From an uncultured Porphyromonadaceae bacterium (lineage in GTDB: Bacteria > Bacteroidota > Bacteroidia > Bacteroidales > Muribaculaceae), in the NCBI GenBank assembly GCA_900547825.1, contig URII01000049.1, positions 1 to 19,573 on the forward strand: a stretch of DNA of 19,573 nt, given 5' to 3'. Position 1 is the stretch's first letter. The number at the start of each line of letters is the position of its first letter. Under the pieces are notes generated by a model. It was given only the letters and a program-made list of their open reading frames with translations. It was not told the DNA's origin and searched no databases. This document shows positions 1 through 8,100 of this stretch, piece by piece. The position numbers were made by a program, and so were the translations under genes.

Positions 1-33
1 ATCCGACGCTCTAACCGACTGAGCTATCCCGCC
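1..33 (-). tRNA. tRNA, 5' part only (3' part beyond the window edge)
   Basis: Read on the minus strand from 33 to 1, the sequence has a 7-nt acceptor arm (GGCGGGA), U8 and A9, a canonical D-arm (GCTC ... GAGC with AGTCGGTTA in the loop), G26, the 5' half of an anticodon stem (TCGGA) and one loop base. The window ends before the anticodon, so the amino acid cannot be read. The anticodon would begin two bases past the edge. This is the 5' half of the gene. Integrating elements usually use the 3' end of a tRNA, so this fragment alone does not mark an attachment site. Confidence 0.88.
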
Positions 34-84
34 ATGCTATTTTTTGATCGTGCAGCCGGGCGCTACCCGAACCGTTTGCGACTG

Positions 85-92
85 CAAAGGTA
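85..92 (-). promoter_or_regulatory. Possible Bacteroidota -7 element for the tRNA gene
   Basis: On the minus strand this reads TACCTTTG, an exact match to the Bacteroidota -7 consensus TAnnTTTG, about 52 bases upstream of the tRNA 5' end. No clear TTTG -33 box lies at the expected 19-21 base distance, so support is partial. A short GC-rich inverted repeat, CGGG/CCCG, lies between the element and the tRNA. Confidence 0.35.
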
Positions 93-219
93 AATCTTTT
101 TTTTCATTCCCACAACATTTCCCGCAAAAACTTTCCAACCCATATGCGCAGATTCCCTCGCAGATTTAAATGGCAGATAAACCATATCCATCGGTAATTA
201 CCCACATCACAGACAATAC

Positions 220-447
220 CTAATCTTTCTTTGATTTAGTTTGAAGTATTCCAAATCGGATAATTGATTTATCGGAAATCAAGGAACCCTTATTTTTTAG
301 ATTATTACGCACCTGATAGATACTGAATCCAATATCTTCCTTCGTATATTTACAAAACATTTGTTCTATTGAGCCAAAATATTCATGTAATTCGCCCAAC
401 TGAAGATGTATGACCTTTCTTTCCTGTTTAAAGTGTTGCTGTTCCAT
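220..447 (-). CDS. Small conserved-looking hypothetical protein, 75 aa
   Basis: An open frame of 75 codons starts at ATG 447. An upstream in-frame Met at 600 is rejected because it would run through the methyltransferase promoter region and its composition there is not protein-like. The product is basic at both ends (KQERK near the N-terminus, KSKKD at the C-terminus). Its middle, LHEYFGSIEQMFCKYTKEDI, resembles small proteins common in Bacteroides mobile or accessory regions with the pattern 'YFGS..A.Y..F..E.IG'. That resemblance is from memory and has not been searched. No known function. It is transcribed away from the methyltransferase gene, and an exact TAnnTTTG element lies 15 bases upstream of its ATG. 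It could be an accessory or regulatory protein of the restriction-modification cassette, but no helix-turn-helix is visible. It may also be a chance frame in A+T-rich DNA. Confidence 0.5.
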   Translation of the reverse strand: MEQQHFKQERKVIHLQLGELHEYFGSIEQMFCKYTKEDIGFSIYQVRNNLKNKGSLISDKSIIRFGILQTKSKKD

Positions 448-461
448 ATCCGAATAAAGTA

Positions 462-469
462 CAAATTTA
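462..469 (-). promoter_or_regulatory. -7 element for the 75-aa gene
   Basis: The minus strand reads TAAATTTG, an exact match to TAnnTTTG, 15 bases upstream of ATG 447, so a transcript would have a very short leader. No convincing TTTG box lies 19-21 bases further upstream, only a TTTA at about 22. The element supports ATG 447 as the start of the small gene. Confidence 0.4.
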
Positions 470-524
470 CGAAACGCCCTCAAATAATTACTAAATACCT
501 GAATAATTTTCGCAACAAAAAAAT

Positions 525-540
525 CGCCACAAATTTGGCG
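525..540. promoter_or_regulatory. Inverted repeat CGCCA-N6-TGGCG over the methyltransferase -33 box
   Basis: A perfect 5-bp inverted repeat (525-529 and 536-540) surrounds a 6-bp A+T spacer. It is the only G+C-rich block in the divergent intergenic region. Its right arm overlaps the -33 TTTG (534-537) of the methyltransferase promoter, so a dimeric regulator bound here would block transcription. An operator role is inferred from position alone. Five-bp arms can occur by chance. Confidence 0.4.
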
Positions 541-565
541 GATATTAAACAAATGCCTATCTTTG
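534..565 (+). promoter_or_regulatory. Consensus Bacteroidota promoter of the methyltransferase gene
   Basis: TTTG at 534-537 and TATCTTTG (TAnnTTTG) at 558-565 are separated by 20 bases, exactly the Bacteroidota primary-sigma spacing. Transcription would begin near 572. The in-frame ATG at 553 would then lie inside the promoter, so the first usable start codon is ATG 583, with a leader of about 11 bases. Confidence 0.75.
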
Positions 566-582
566 TAAAAAATATAACTCAT

Positions 583-1362
583 ATGAGAAAAAGAATCCAA
601 GGTGGCGAATCCACAACCGATCTCATATTGTCAGCTTATGTTGACAACAATGATGTTGTATTCAAGGAGATCTTGGATCTCTATGTAAGTCCAGGTGCAG
701 ACATAGCTGATGTAACATTCGGCTTCGGCGTATTTTGGAACAAAGTGGACATGACACAATATAACATCCACGCATCGGATCTTTATCTGAAAAAAGAATC
801 CCGAAAACGCTATCCGCATCTCACCATCACAGAAGGTACAGATTGCAAGGAATTGCCATATGAAAACAATTCTATGGATGTGGTAGTACTCGACCCTCCA
901 TATATGGAAGGATTCTATAGGCGGGAACGGGAACACATTGGAGGAACGGGGACACATTCCTCATTCCGCAGAGCATATTCATCTGGAATTGGTGAAGAAA
1001 AAAACTCCGCAGCAAAATACCATGATGCTGTGGTAGATACCTACGTAAAGGCTTCACAAGAGGCCATCAGGGTTTTGAAAGAAAAAGGACTTCTTATCGT
1101 TAAATGCCAAGATGAAGTAAGTGCAAACAAACAACGCCTCACCCACGTGGAAATTATAACCTCATGTGAACAAATGGGGTTTTATGTAGAGGATCTGTTT
1201 ATTGTTGTGCGCAATAATAAACCTGTTGTAAGTAGATTAAAAAAACAGATTCATGCACGGAAAAACCACTCTTACTTCATTGTGATGCGAAAAACAAAAT
1301 CAAGAATTTCCAGTATAGTCAATCCTTATACTGAAATTCAACCATCCTGTCCATTAACATGA
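583..1362 (+). CDS. DNA methyltransferase (N6-adenine/N4-cytosine amino type) of a restriction-modification cassette
   Basis: Predicted to transfer a methyl group from S-adenosylmethionine to an exocyclic amino group in DNA. With the start at ATG 583, the 259-aa protein shows an AdoMet-binding motif I-like segment DVTFGFG (residues 43-49). An acidic motif II-like ASDLYL follows (64-69), then the catalytic motif IV DPPY (104-107) with hydrophobic strand VVVL before it. A segment RVLKEKGLLIVKCQDE (163-178) fits the later Rossmann strands. The order is motif I before IV, with no room for a large target-recognition domain, so the enzyme is small. The promoter at 534-565 fixes the start. The frame is open further upstream to 406, but that part precedes the predicted transcription start. 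The last 44 bases overlap the 3' end of the convergent nuclease gene. The region is A+T-rich compared with the genes after 2280, which suggests transfer. DPPY does not separate adenine from cytosine specificity, and the target site is unknown. Confidence 0.85.
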   Translation: MRKRIQGGESTTDLILSAYVDNNDVVFKEILDLYVSPGADIADVTFGFGVFWNKVDMTQYNIHASDLYLKKESRKRYPHLTITEGTDCKELPYENNSMDVVVLDPPYMEGFYRREREHIGGTGTHSSFRRAYSSGIGEEKNSAAKYHDAVVDTYVKASQEAIRVLKEKGLLIVKCQDEVSANKQRLTHVEIITSCEQMGFYVEDLFIVVRNNKPVVSRLKKQIHARKNHSYFIVMRKTKSRISSIVNPYTEIQPSCPLT

Positions 1363-2128
1363 ACGGATCTGAAACAAATGGCGCCTGCAATGGATAAGTA
1401 ATTTTTATTGATGATTTTATAAGATGTTCCAAATCTTCAACGGGAATAATATTTTTTCCTCGTCCTTGGCTAGCATGCGGTAAATCCGTATTAAGGGCAA
1501 AAGCATACTCCCATTTTTGCGTAAAGGCGAATAAATTGATGGCTACAATATCAAAATCACCGAATTTAAGGCATGTAGTGTTGACTACATGACCATTCGG
1601 CAATAGTATTTCACGACGATCAGAAGCATCACATTGAAATGTACCATAAAAACCGCCTTCAGTAGTTTGCCGTATCGTATTCGTCTGTAACGATTTTATC
1701 TCAAAAGTAAATTCACATCCACGATAAGTCAGCACTAAATCACCCTTATGCCGCCGGTCATGATCATCGGGTTTATATAAGCCCGATATATTCTTGTACT
1801 TGCTGAATAATGACCTCAGTTTACTTTCAGCCATATACCCCACCATAAACCCTCTTAAACTGGGATTACATGCTACCATCTCCGTTAATTCTTCAAGAGT
1901 GACATGCCATGAGGAAAAGAAATTAGGCAATGGCATAAAAAACCAGTATAGCGGCAATCCCACCGCATCAGAAACCGAAATAACAACATCAAGAGAGGGT
2001 AACTTCCCTTTCTCAACAACTGCTAAAAGTTCAGCTTCATCCACATAGGACATATCGGCAAGTTCTGACAATGACAGTCCTTTAGAATCCAAAATTTCCT
2101 TTATGTGGGATGATATAATATTAACCAT
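1319..2128 (-). CDS. XRE helix-turn-helix / PD-(D/E)XK-like protein, putative restriction endonuclease
   Basis: A 269-aa protein in two parts. Residues about 5-62 form an XRE-type helix-turn-helix (KEILDSKGLSLSELADMS ... KGKLPSLDVVISVSDAVGLP), like the control proteins of type II restriction systems. Residues about 95-260 look like a restriction-endonuclease fold: a helix with E101, then G129-D130, a strand, and E143-I-K145, the D-X12-E-X-K pattern of PD-(D/E)XK nucleases. The segment CDASDRREI (166-174) followed by TTCL and FGDFDIVAINLF (189-200) fits a family often found beside methyltransferases; this is recall, not a search. ATG 2128 is preferred to a TTG at 2167 because the helix-turn-helix begins directly after it. 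The gene is convergent with the methyltransferase and overlaps it by 44 bases. The likely role is cleavage of unmodified DNA, perhaps with self-regulation by the fused domain. It could instead be a regulator with an inactive nuclease domain. Confidence 0.72.
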   Translation of the reverse strand: MVNIISSHIKEILDSKGLSLSELADMSYVDEAELLAVVEKGKLPSLDVVISVSDAVGLPLYWFFMPLPNFFSSWHVTLEELTEMVACNPSLRGFMVGYMAESKLRSLFSKYKNISGLYKPDDHDRRHKGDLVLTYRGCEFTFEIKSLQTNTIRQTTEGGFYGTFQCDASDRREILLPNGHVVNTTCLKFGDFDIVAINLFAFTQKWEYAFALNTDLPHASQGRGKNIIPVEDLEHLIKSSIKITYPLQAPFVSDPFMLMDRMVEFQYKD

Positions 2129-2143
2129 ATTAATTGTAATATT
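2117..2143. promoter_or_regulatory. Inverted repeat AATATTA-N13-TAATATT over the nuclease start codon
   Basis: Outer 7-bp arms lie at 2117-2123 and 2137-2143, with a third imperfect copy (CATATTA, 2126-2132) between them. The ATG of the nuclease gene (2128-2126) is inside the repeat. Control proteins of restriction systems bind symmetric repeats next to their own genes, so this could be the site for the fused XRE domain. The segment is very A+T-rich, so chance symmetry is a real possibility. Confidence 0.35.
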
Positions 2144-2250
2144 TAGAATTTGCCGTAAAGTTACCAAATCATATCAATACTTCATCATCAATGACTCAGA
2201 ATCTTTTGCAACAACACATGGAAACGAATGGGGGATCAAAGATTAAATGG

Positions 2251-2258
2251 TAATTTTG
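2251..2258 (+). promoter_or_regulatory. -7 element for the EamA transporter gene
   Basis: TAATTTTG matches TAnnTTTG exactly and lies 23 bases before ATG 2282. No TTTG -33 box is present at 19-21 bases upstream. The element supports ATG 2282 over the ATG at 2228, which would precede the transcript start. Confidence 0.5.
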
Positions 2259-2281
2259 CAGACAGATTAATTTCATGCCAG

Positions 2282-3172
2282 ATGGGAAAATTAAGCAGAA
2301 ACGCACTGATCGGTTATCCGGCCGGCATAATAACGGGTATAACCTATGGACTTAACCCCTTGTTTGCCGTCCCGTTGATGAAAGGCGGCACACCGGTGGA
2401 GTCAATCCTCTTTTTCCGTTACATAATTGCAGTAGCGCTGTTGGGTGCATTTCTCGTACTACGCAAGGAAAGTTTCAATATCTCGTGGAAACAGGCCGGC
2501 ATACTGATCACCCTCGGACTCCTGTATACCTCAAGCAGCCTGTTCCTGTTCGAGGCTTACAAATATATGGCCTCAGGACTTGCCACCACCCTCGTATTCC
2601 TGTATCCGGTGCTCGTGGCCATAATAATGGTCTTTCTGCGCGTTGTGCCGTCATGGCCGGTGTGGCTCTCGATTGCGGCCACATTTGCAGGCGTGTTTAT
2701 CATGACCCAAGGGAATGCCGGCCAGGAAACCAGTCCCACCGGTGTGTCACTGTCATTGGGGTCGGCGCTCGCCTATGCCCTGTTCATCGTCATTATCAAC
2801 CGCAGCAAAACCATAAGGGATGTATCCAACAGCCTGCTAACATTCTGCACCCTCTCGGTAGGTGCGGTTATATTTCTGTTTAAAATAATGTCCGGCGACG
2901 CCGGTATCACCGCCGGCCTTGACTCGGCAGGGGCATGGCTCAACCTCACCGGCCTCGCCCTCCTGCCCACAATTGTATCCACAGCCACATTGGCAGTGGC
3001 CACCCGCAACATCGGCGCCACCAAGGCTTCCGTGCTCGGTGTGTTCGAGCCTATAACAGCCATTCTCATCGGCACTGCCGTATTCAGCGAACCGCTCACT
3101 TCAAATATAATGACGGGAATCCTTATGTCAATGGCCGCCGTGACCTTCATGATCGCATATACCAAAAGATAA
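2282..3172 (+). CDS. EamA-family (drug/metabolite transporter superfamily) membrane permease
   Basis: A 296-aa integral inner-membrane protein with about ten hydrophobic segments arranged as two EamA repeats (about residues 8-135 and 150-290), the normal size and topology for this family. Characteristic features include the N-terminal GITYGLNPLFAVPLMKGG, the FFRYIIA segment of helix 2, FLFEAYKYMASGLATTLVFL around helices 3-4, and the C-terminal ASVLGVFEPITAILIG, typical of the second repeat. Members export or import small metabolites or amino acids, and the sequence does not reveal the substrate. ATG 2282 is chosen because a -7 element sits at 2251-2258 and the hydrophobic region begins shortly after. 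The gene stands alone on the plus strand. It marks the return to balanced base composition after the A+T-rich cassette, and its stop codon abuts the truncated secreted-protein gene on the other strand. Confidence 0.9.
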   Translation: MGKLSRNALIGYPAGIITGITYGLNPLFAVPLMKGGTPVESILFFRYIIAVALLGAFLVLRKESFNISWKQAGILITLGLLYTSSSLFLFEAYKYMASGLATTLVFLYPVLVAIIMVFLRVVPSWPVWLSIAATFAGVFIMTQGNAGQETSPTGVSLSLGSALAYALFIVIINRSKTIRDVSNSLLTFCTLSVGAVIFLFKIMSGDAGITAGLDSAGAWLNLTGLALLPTIVSTATLAVATRNIGATKASVLGVFEPITAILIGTAVFSEPLTSNIMTGILMSMAAVTFMIAYTKR

Positions 3173-3403
3173 TCCACCCCCTATGCCCTCTACACGGTAG
3201 GTGTCTATGGTTCCGAGATTGGTTATATCCGGAATACGATGCCACCCTATGGCAAGTTGGTCTTTCCCGGTGGCAACATTGTCGAAGCCTTCGAAATAAT
3301 CGTTGACCTCCTTGATTTCAATTTCGGCTGATGCGTCAAACGCGGATGTTGCTAAAGCAAGCACTCCGGCAATAGCATACAACCTTTTGTAAATTTTCTT
3401 CAT
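3128..3403 (-). pseudogene. Truncated secreted-protein gene (N-terminal remnant)
   Basis: A normal-looking start encodes a cleavable signal peptide (MKKIYKRLYAIAGVLALATS..ASA, about residues 1-26). After it comes a mature N-terminus containing NDYFEGFDNVATGKDQLAIG and GWHRIPD, like the first strands of choice-of-anchor-J or cleaved-adhesin type surface proteins in Bacteroidales. From about residue 78 the frame runs antisense through the end of the EamA gene (stop at 3170-3172) and ends after 14 residues of low-complexity sequence (ICDHEGHGGH). The protein therefore seems to have lost nearly all of its body at a junction near 3175. A TATCTTTG -7-like element lies at 3478-3471, but its nearest -33 candidate is only 15 bases away. 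It could alternatively be a short, intact secreted peptide of 91 residues. Confidence 0.6.
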
Positions 3404-3571
3404 TAGCGGTTTCTGTAACTTAATGTTTAAAATAGATATTCGGACAAGATATCACCCATAACAACATCAGCAAAGATACAAATTTCACCGACACAAAGAA
3501 AGTAGAAAGTTATTATTTTACCAACAATAGCAAATTGCCAATACTTATATACCGTCGATTCGTAAAGCAAA

Positions 3572-3608
3572 CTCGCCCTGACACCATTCATCGTGGTGTC
3601 AGGGCGAG
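3572..3608 (-). terminator. Rho-independent-type terminator of the B12 operon
   Basis: A perfect 15-bp stem (CTCGCCCTGACACCA at 3572-3586 pairing with 3594-3608) encloses a 7-base loop. It lies about 30 bases past the stop codon of the last gene of the minus-strand operon. On the minus strand it is followed by TTTGCTTT, a broken T-tract. The length and perfection of the stem and its position make termination the likeliest role. Confidence 0.75.
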
Positions 3609-3638
3609 AAATTTTCCAATAATCAAAACTAAGCCTTC

Positions 3639-5135
3639 TCAGTTTACAGCGATTTTGCGCACAATCGATCCGGCTTTGACAACATAGATTCCTTTCATCA
3701 GTGTCAAGGGAACGGAGAAAGAGTCACCCCCCACCTCGGTGGCAAACACCATGCGTCCTTCGGCCGACCATACCTCCACACGTTCTCCCCCAAGTCCTGA
3801 CAGATGCAGAGATCCGCCAGAATAATCTATCCGACCGGTACCGGCAGCGGTTACATTGCCAATACCCGAAGATTCCTTGTCCGGGAATACGAACAATGAC
3901 GGGAACCAGTAGTTGGAGATCATGGGATATTCCTTGATAAGGTTGCCATCGGAATCATAGCGGCGCGTTACATAAGTGGGATCCACAAACTTATGAAATT
4001 CGGAAGTATACAACTCATTGGTTTGAGGATGGATGCCGAGTGAACATCCGTACACGTGCCAGTCACCATCCTGTTGTGAAAAATCAATTATTTTTGTCAA
4101 TTCCCGGCTGTCAATATCATATTTGAAAATCCGGTAATTCGTAAACCAACTGTTTTGCCCACCACACCAATACAGAGTGTTGCTTACAGAGGATGCACAG
4201 AATGGATCGGGAGTCCACGCATACCATGAATTGGAGGGAGGATACATATCTTCCCCTTCTATCCTGATGACTTCTCGCTCCAGAGTTTCAGGATCAAGAC
4301 GGATGATATAAGGCAATGCCGCACCTGTGCCCTGCACATTCTTTGCCGCCGAATACCACAGGTCGCCGTCCTTGGAGCGCACTATCGTGGAGCCTATGCC
4401 AGAGGATCTGCGCGGACGTGTGCCCGTGTCCTGCTCCACGGCATCATCCACAATGCTCATATCCAGCACATCCACCACCTTATCGGTAGCCGGATCCACT
4501 ACAAGCATTCCATACTGCTGATGCACGGCAAACACCTTACCGGCGGCAAGCATCATAGTGCCTGTCTGCCCAAAATAGAGCGAACTGGTAGGGTCGCTGT
4601 TAGGTTTGTCATTGTCACCTCCGGCATTCGGATTGGCGGAGCCCTCAACCTGCCCCTCGATTTCAAGGGTCTCAAGGTTAAGGATCCACATGCCGTTGCT
4701 CGATGACACATAGCCTTTCGTGTCCGACACGCCCACAAAGGCGCGTCCGTCACATTGTGCGCCCGACGGATCTATAATACTAAGCTGCTTTATCATTTTC
4801 ATGGTCGAGGCTTCGGCCACGGATATGCGCCCGCCGACAATGGATGCTCCGGGATCCTTGTCCTGCTTGGCTATCATGTAGAGCCTTCCGTTCCATAGTG
4901 CTCCATACTGGTTGGTACATCCGAGTTCGACACCCGGATTCTCGGCCTGAATCACACGGTAATGGAAATACTCCCCGTCAGGATCATCCGGCAGAAGATA
5001 ATTCACCGTAGAGTTCTGATGTCCGTACCAGTCCTCATTGATAATGATTATGCCCTTGGTGTAATCCATATCCTCCGCCGCAGCCGAAACTGCGACGAAG
5101 GACATGAAAAGTGCGATAACTGATTTGCGTATCAT
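3639..5135 (-). CDS. Secreted DUF5074/BtuG-like beta-propeller protein with C-terminal sorting tail (498 aa)
   Basis: Last gene of the B12 operon. Residues 1-20 are a signal peptide (MIRKSVIALFMSFVAVSAAA) with no lipobox cysteine. The body, about 25-425, is a propeller of the YncE/DUF5074 type. It opens with GIIIINEDWYGHQNSTVNYL and NPGVELGCTNQYGALWNGRLYM, which align with the propeller of the 1279-aa neighbour (LNEEWFGHTNGGLNWY; NPGMSFGCTSQYGIIYDDKL) and, more distantly, with BtuG (LVNEGNMGSNKCTLDYF). The ends also match (YWFPSLFVFPD against YWFQSMPIFPD). The last 65 or so residues (VWSAEGRMVFATE ... KGIYVVKAGSIVRKIAVN) look like a type A Por secretion/sorting domain, suggesting export by a type IX system. 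The ATG overlaps the previous stop as ATGA. Seven cysteine or tryptophan-rich stretches could form a ligand site, but none is identifiable. Corrinoid binding is inferred from operon and kinship only. Confidence 0.85.
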   Translation of the reverse strand: MIRKSVIALFMSFVAVSAAAEDMDYTKGIIIINEDWYGHQNSTVNYLLPDDPDGEYFHYRVIQAENPGVELGCTNQYGALWNGRLYMIAKQDKDPGASIVGGRISVAEASTMKMIKQLSIIDPSGAQCDGRAFVGVSDTKGYVSSSNGMWILNLETLEIEGQVEGSANPNAGGDNDKPNSDPTSSLYFGQTGTMMLAAGKVFAVHQQYGMLVVDPATDKVVDVLDMSIVDDAVEQDTGTRPRRSSGIGSTIVRSKDGDLWYSAAKNVQGTGAALPYIIRLDPETLEREVIRIEGEDMYPPSNSWYAWTPDPFCASSVSNTLYWCGGQNSWFTNYRIFKYDIDSRELTKIIDFSQQDGDWHVYGCSLGIHPQTNELYTSEFHKFVDPTYVTRRYDSDGNLIKEYPMISNYWFPSLFVFPDKESSGIGNVTAAGTGRIDYSGGSLHLSGLGGERVEVWSAEGRMVFATEVGGDSFSVPLTLMKGIYVVKAGSIVRKIAVN

Positions 5136-8100
5136 TTAATGATTATTTTCTTTGACACTCCGTTGTCGCCGGTTATGATATACACACCCGAGGCAACAGT
5201 GGCATGATGAATATAATTGTCGGTAAGAGCTGTGAACGAGCCACACACTGCACCGGCTGCATTTATGAGGCGGAATGTCACGCCCTCATATCCGGCTACA
5301 ATGATGTTGCCATTTTCAGTTCTGATATAGCCGGAAGCCACACCGGTGTCACTTATGCCTGATGTACCTTCGTTTACGGTTACATTTACCGCATACGTTG
5401 CAACTTTGCCGTTAGACTCAACAGCTATACCGAAGCGGTGGTTTCCGAGCGACTGAGGTGTTACAGTGAGTCGGTTGCCCTCAAGAGCCAACCCTACAAC
5501 TGCATCGTCTGCTCCCTGAGCCATCTGGGGTAGTACAACGAGCGAGTAACGAATATTGGCGTCATTGTTGTCGCGGTCAGTGGCATTGAGTGTTATTTCT
5601 TTCGGCTCATCATCAATACCGATTACAATATCATCTACATCCTCCATTTCAGGAGCAAACGCATCGGGGAATATAGGCATTGACTGGAACCAGTAGTACG
5701 GGCGCAATTCGATAGACCGCACAATCTCGCCGCTTTCAGCATTGATGAAATGTGTCCAGTTGTAACGGTAATGTCCCGAAGCCTTTGATTCGGTGGATCC
5801 GGCAATGAGTTCACCTGTGCGGTCGTCATGGCGTATCGTGCCGTAGGCTCCCTGCACCATGCCTGGAGTATGGGCGGGAAGTCCGGCAATCTGTGCCAAC
5901 TTGGTGAAGCTTCCCTCATCAATATCATAGCGATAATATATGCCCGAGCCGCCGTTGGATATGGATGAACCCGGAGCAAAGAACAGTGCATTCACAGTAT
6001 TGGATCCTGTAAACTGAGTCGTGCGCCATGCACCCCAACCACAGGACACCTTTCCGATTTCCGAGGGCACCTCAACACGCTGTGTTTCCTCAAGGGTAGT
6101 GTGGTCAAGGGCCACAAAGTTCGACAGTCCGTCGGCCCCTACGGTAGCATACCACACAGTGCCGTCGGCGGCCTGAGTTATGCCCTGCACATTAGCATCA
6201 GGAATGGCTTTGACAATACGGTCAGTGTCTATATCGATGATATACACACCGGTGCTCTGTCTGAGTGCGAACACATAATGTCCGGCCAAAGCCATGTCAC
6301 CGATCTGACCGTTATACAGATCTGCGGCATTTCCATCGGGGTCACTGCCCTCTATCTTGCCAAGAACAATGCAATTGTTAATATCTATTATATAGATACC
6401 CGAGCTGGTGCCCATATACACACGTCCCGGTCCGGCTCCGCACAATGCACGTCCGTCGGCACTCTTGGTCTCACTGTCAAGTTTGATGTCATCAATCGAG
6501 CCAATGCGCTGCAATGAGGCGGCATCAGCCACTACAAGACGTCCACCTCCGGGAAGGGGATCACCGTTGTCGACAGCCTGCTTGGAGCTGACAATAAGTT
6601 TGTCGTCATATATTATACCATACTGCGATGTGCAGCCGAACGACATTCCCGGATTCTCTCGCTCGTAGGCTTGATAAACTATGTCGTAGTCAGGTGAGTA
6701 CCAGTTAAGGCCACCGTTGGTATGTCCGAACCATTCTTCGTTCAGCATGATTGTGCCGGTGTTATAATCAATAGCCGGGTCACGCTCACGGTCAACCACA
6801 CGCACGGTGAACTCTTTTTCGAAGCCGGAGCCGTCCTGCGCCTGAACTGTCAGCGTACATTCACCTTCGCGGTGACCCGAAAGTTCGTAAGGACGTGTGC
6901 GCACATTGTTCTCATCCCACAGATTGACCTGATACATCGTTGCAATATAGCTATCCTTGTTGCTACCGTTACCTGAAAGAGTGATAGTCAGATCATTTAT
7001 GTCAGGGTCGGCAGGAGTGAACACGGGGAACAGGCCTGCCATCTCTTTCGGAGTAAGGGTTATCACACCATCGGCATCAGCGCATTCAAATGTGACATCT
7101 GCTACTGCGTCCTGAAGTGCCGATGTAAGGCTGTAAGCCGAGGTGATGGAGGCATCAAGGGCATATTTGGCCGTGATGGTGGCCTCACCTGCCGTCTTGC
7201 CGGTGGTTACAACTCCTGTTGTGGCATTCACCGATGCTATGTTGCGGTCGGTTGTGGTATACTCTATTTTGGTATAAGTGGCATCGGCGGGTTCGACAAC
7301 AAGGGTATTATCCACCGCATGGTTGAGGCGCGCAGCCACATTGTCGGACTCATAACTGATTCCGGTAACCGGACGCAGAGGCAAGCGTAAATCAAGATTT
7401 ACATCATTGGAATATACATACTGGGACGACTGTGTCGATCCTGCGGGAACGAACGATCCTCGCACGTTGACGGTGCCTACTGTAGGAACGAAGTTCTTGT
7501 AACCGGTAACGCTGCCCATATATTTCGATGTGCCTATTGTGGAGGTCACGGCATTGATAGCATCACTCTTTGTCCAATTGAAACCTGTGTTGAGTCTTCC
7601 ACCACCTTCGGGAAGCTGAATGAACATCGGGATCATTAGATTCTCATCGGCGAGTGCATATTCCATGTTGTCCGGAATGGTAATGATCTGATCCGAGTCG
7701 GCAGCCGGACGGAAAAGCTGATAAGGCAGCTCCACCGATGCCATTTCAGCCGGCTGGTGTGAAATAATCATTACTGCATTGGGATTCAACCAGCGGCCTC
7801 TGTTCACTTTGTTGAAATCAGAGTCAACCACTCGCTTCACATAGCAATTCCAGGTGTTGTCAATGTCGGTATGGTCATTGGCGCCAAGCACTCCGTCATC
7901 GTCGGAGTCATAGGTGATTTTTATCACTCCACCCTCATTGGTGAACGTCATGCGGGGATCGGCCGTGGCTATATTCTTCACCACAGTCATAAGGTCATCG
8001 TCCCAGCCTCCGGTCCAACGATAACCATAGACAAGATTCTCGGGTCCGCGGGCATCATTGAACTGGAATACTACCGTGGCCGACTTCTCGCCTGCTCCAA

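Noticed and set aside
1..220. An integration site at the tRNA gene
   Set aside because: Only the 5' half of the tRNA is in the window, and the accessory genes lie on its 5' side. Integration would normally use the 3' end, so no attachment site can be claimed.
406..582. An N-terminal extension of the methyltransferase, including ATG 553
   Set aside because: A perfect-spacing promoter at 534-565 would put the transcript start near 572, so upstream codons would not be transcribed.
3572..3608. A long perfect inverted repeat considered as an insertion-sequence end or attachment site
   Set aside because: No transposase or second copy is present. The position just after the last operon gene and the hairpin shape fit a terminator better.
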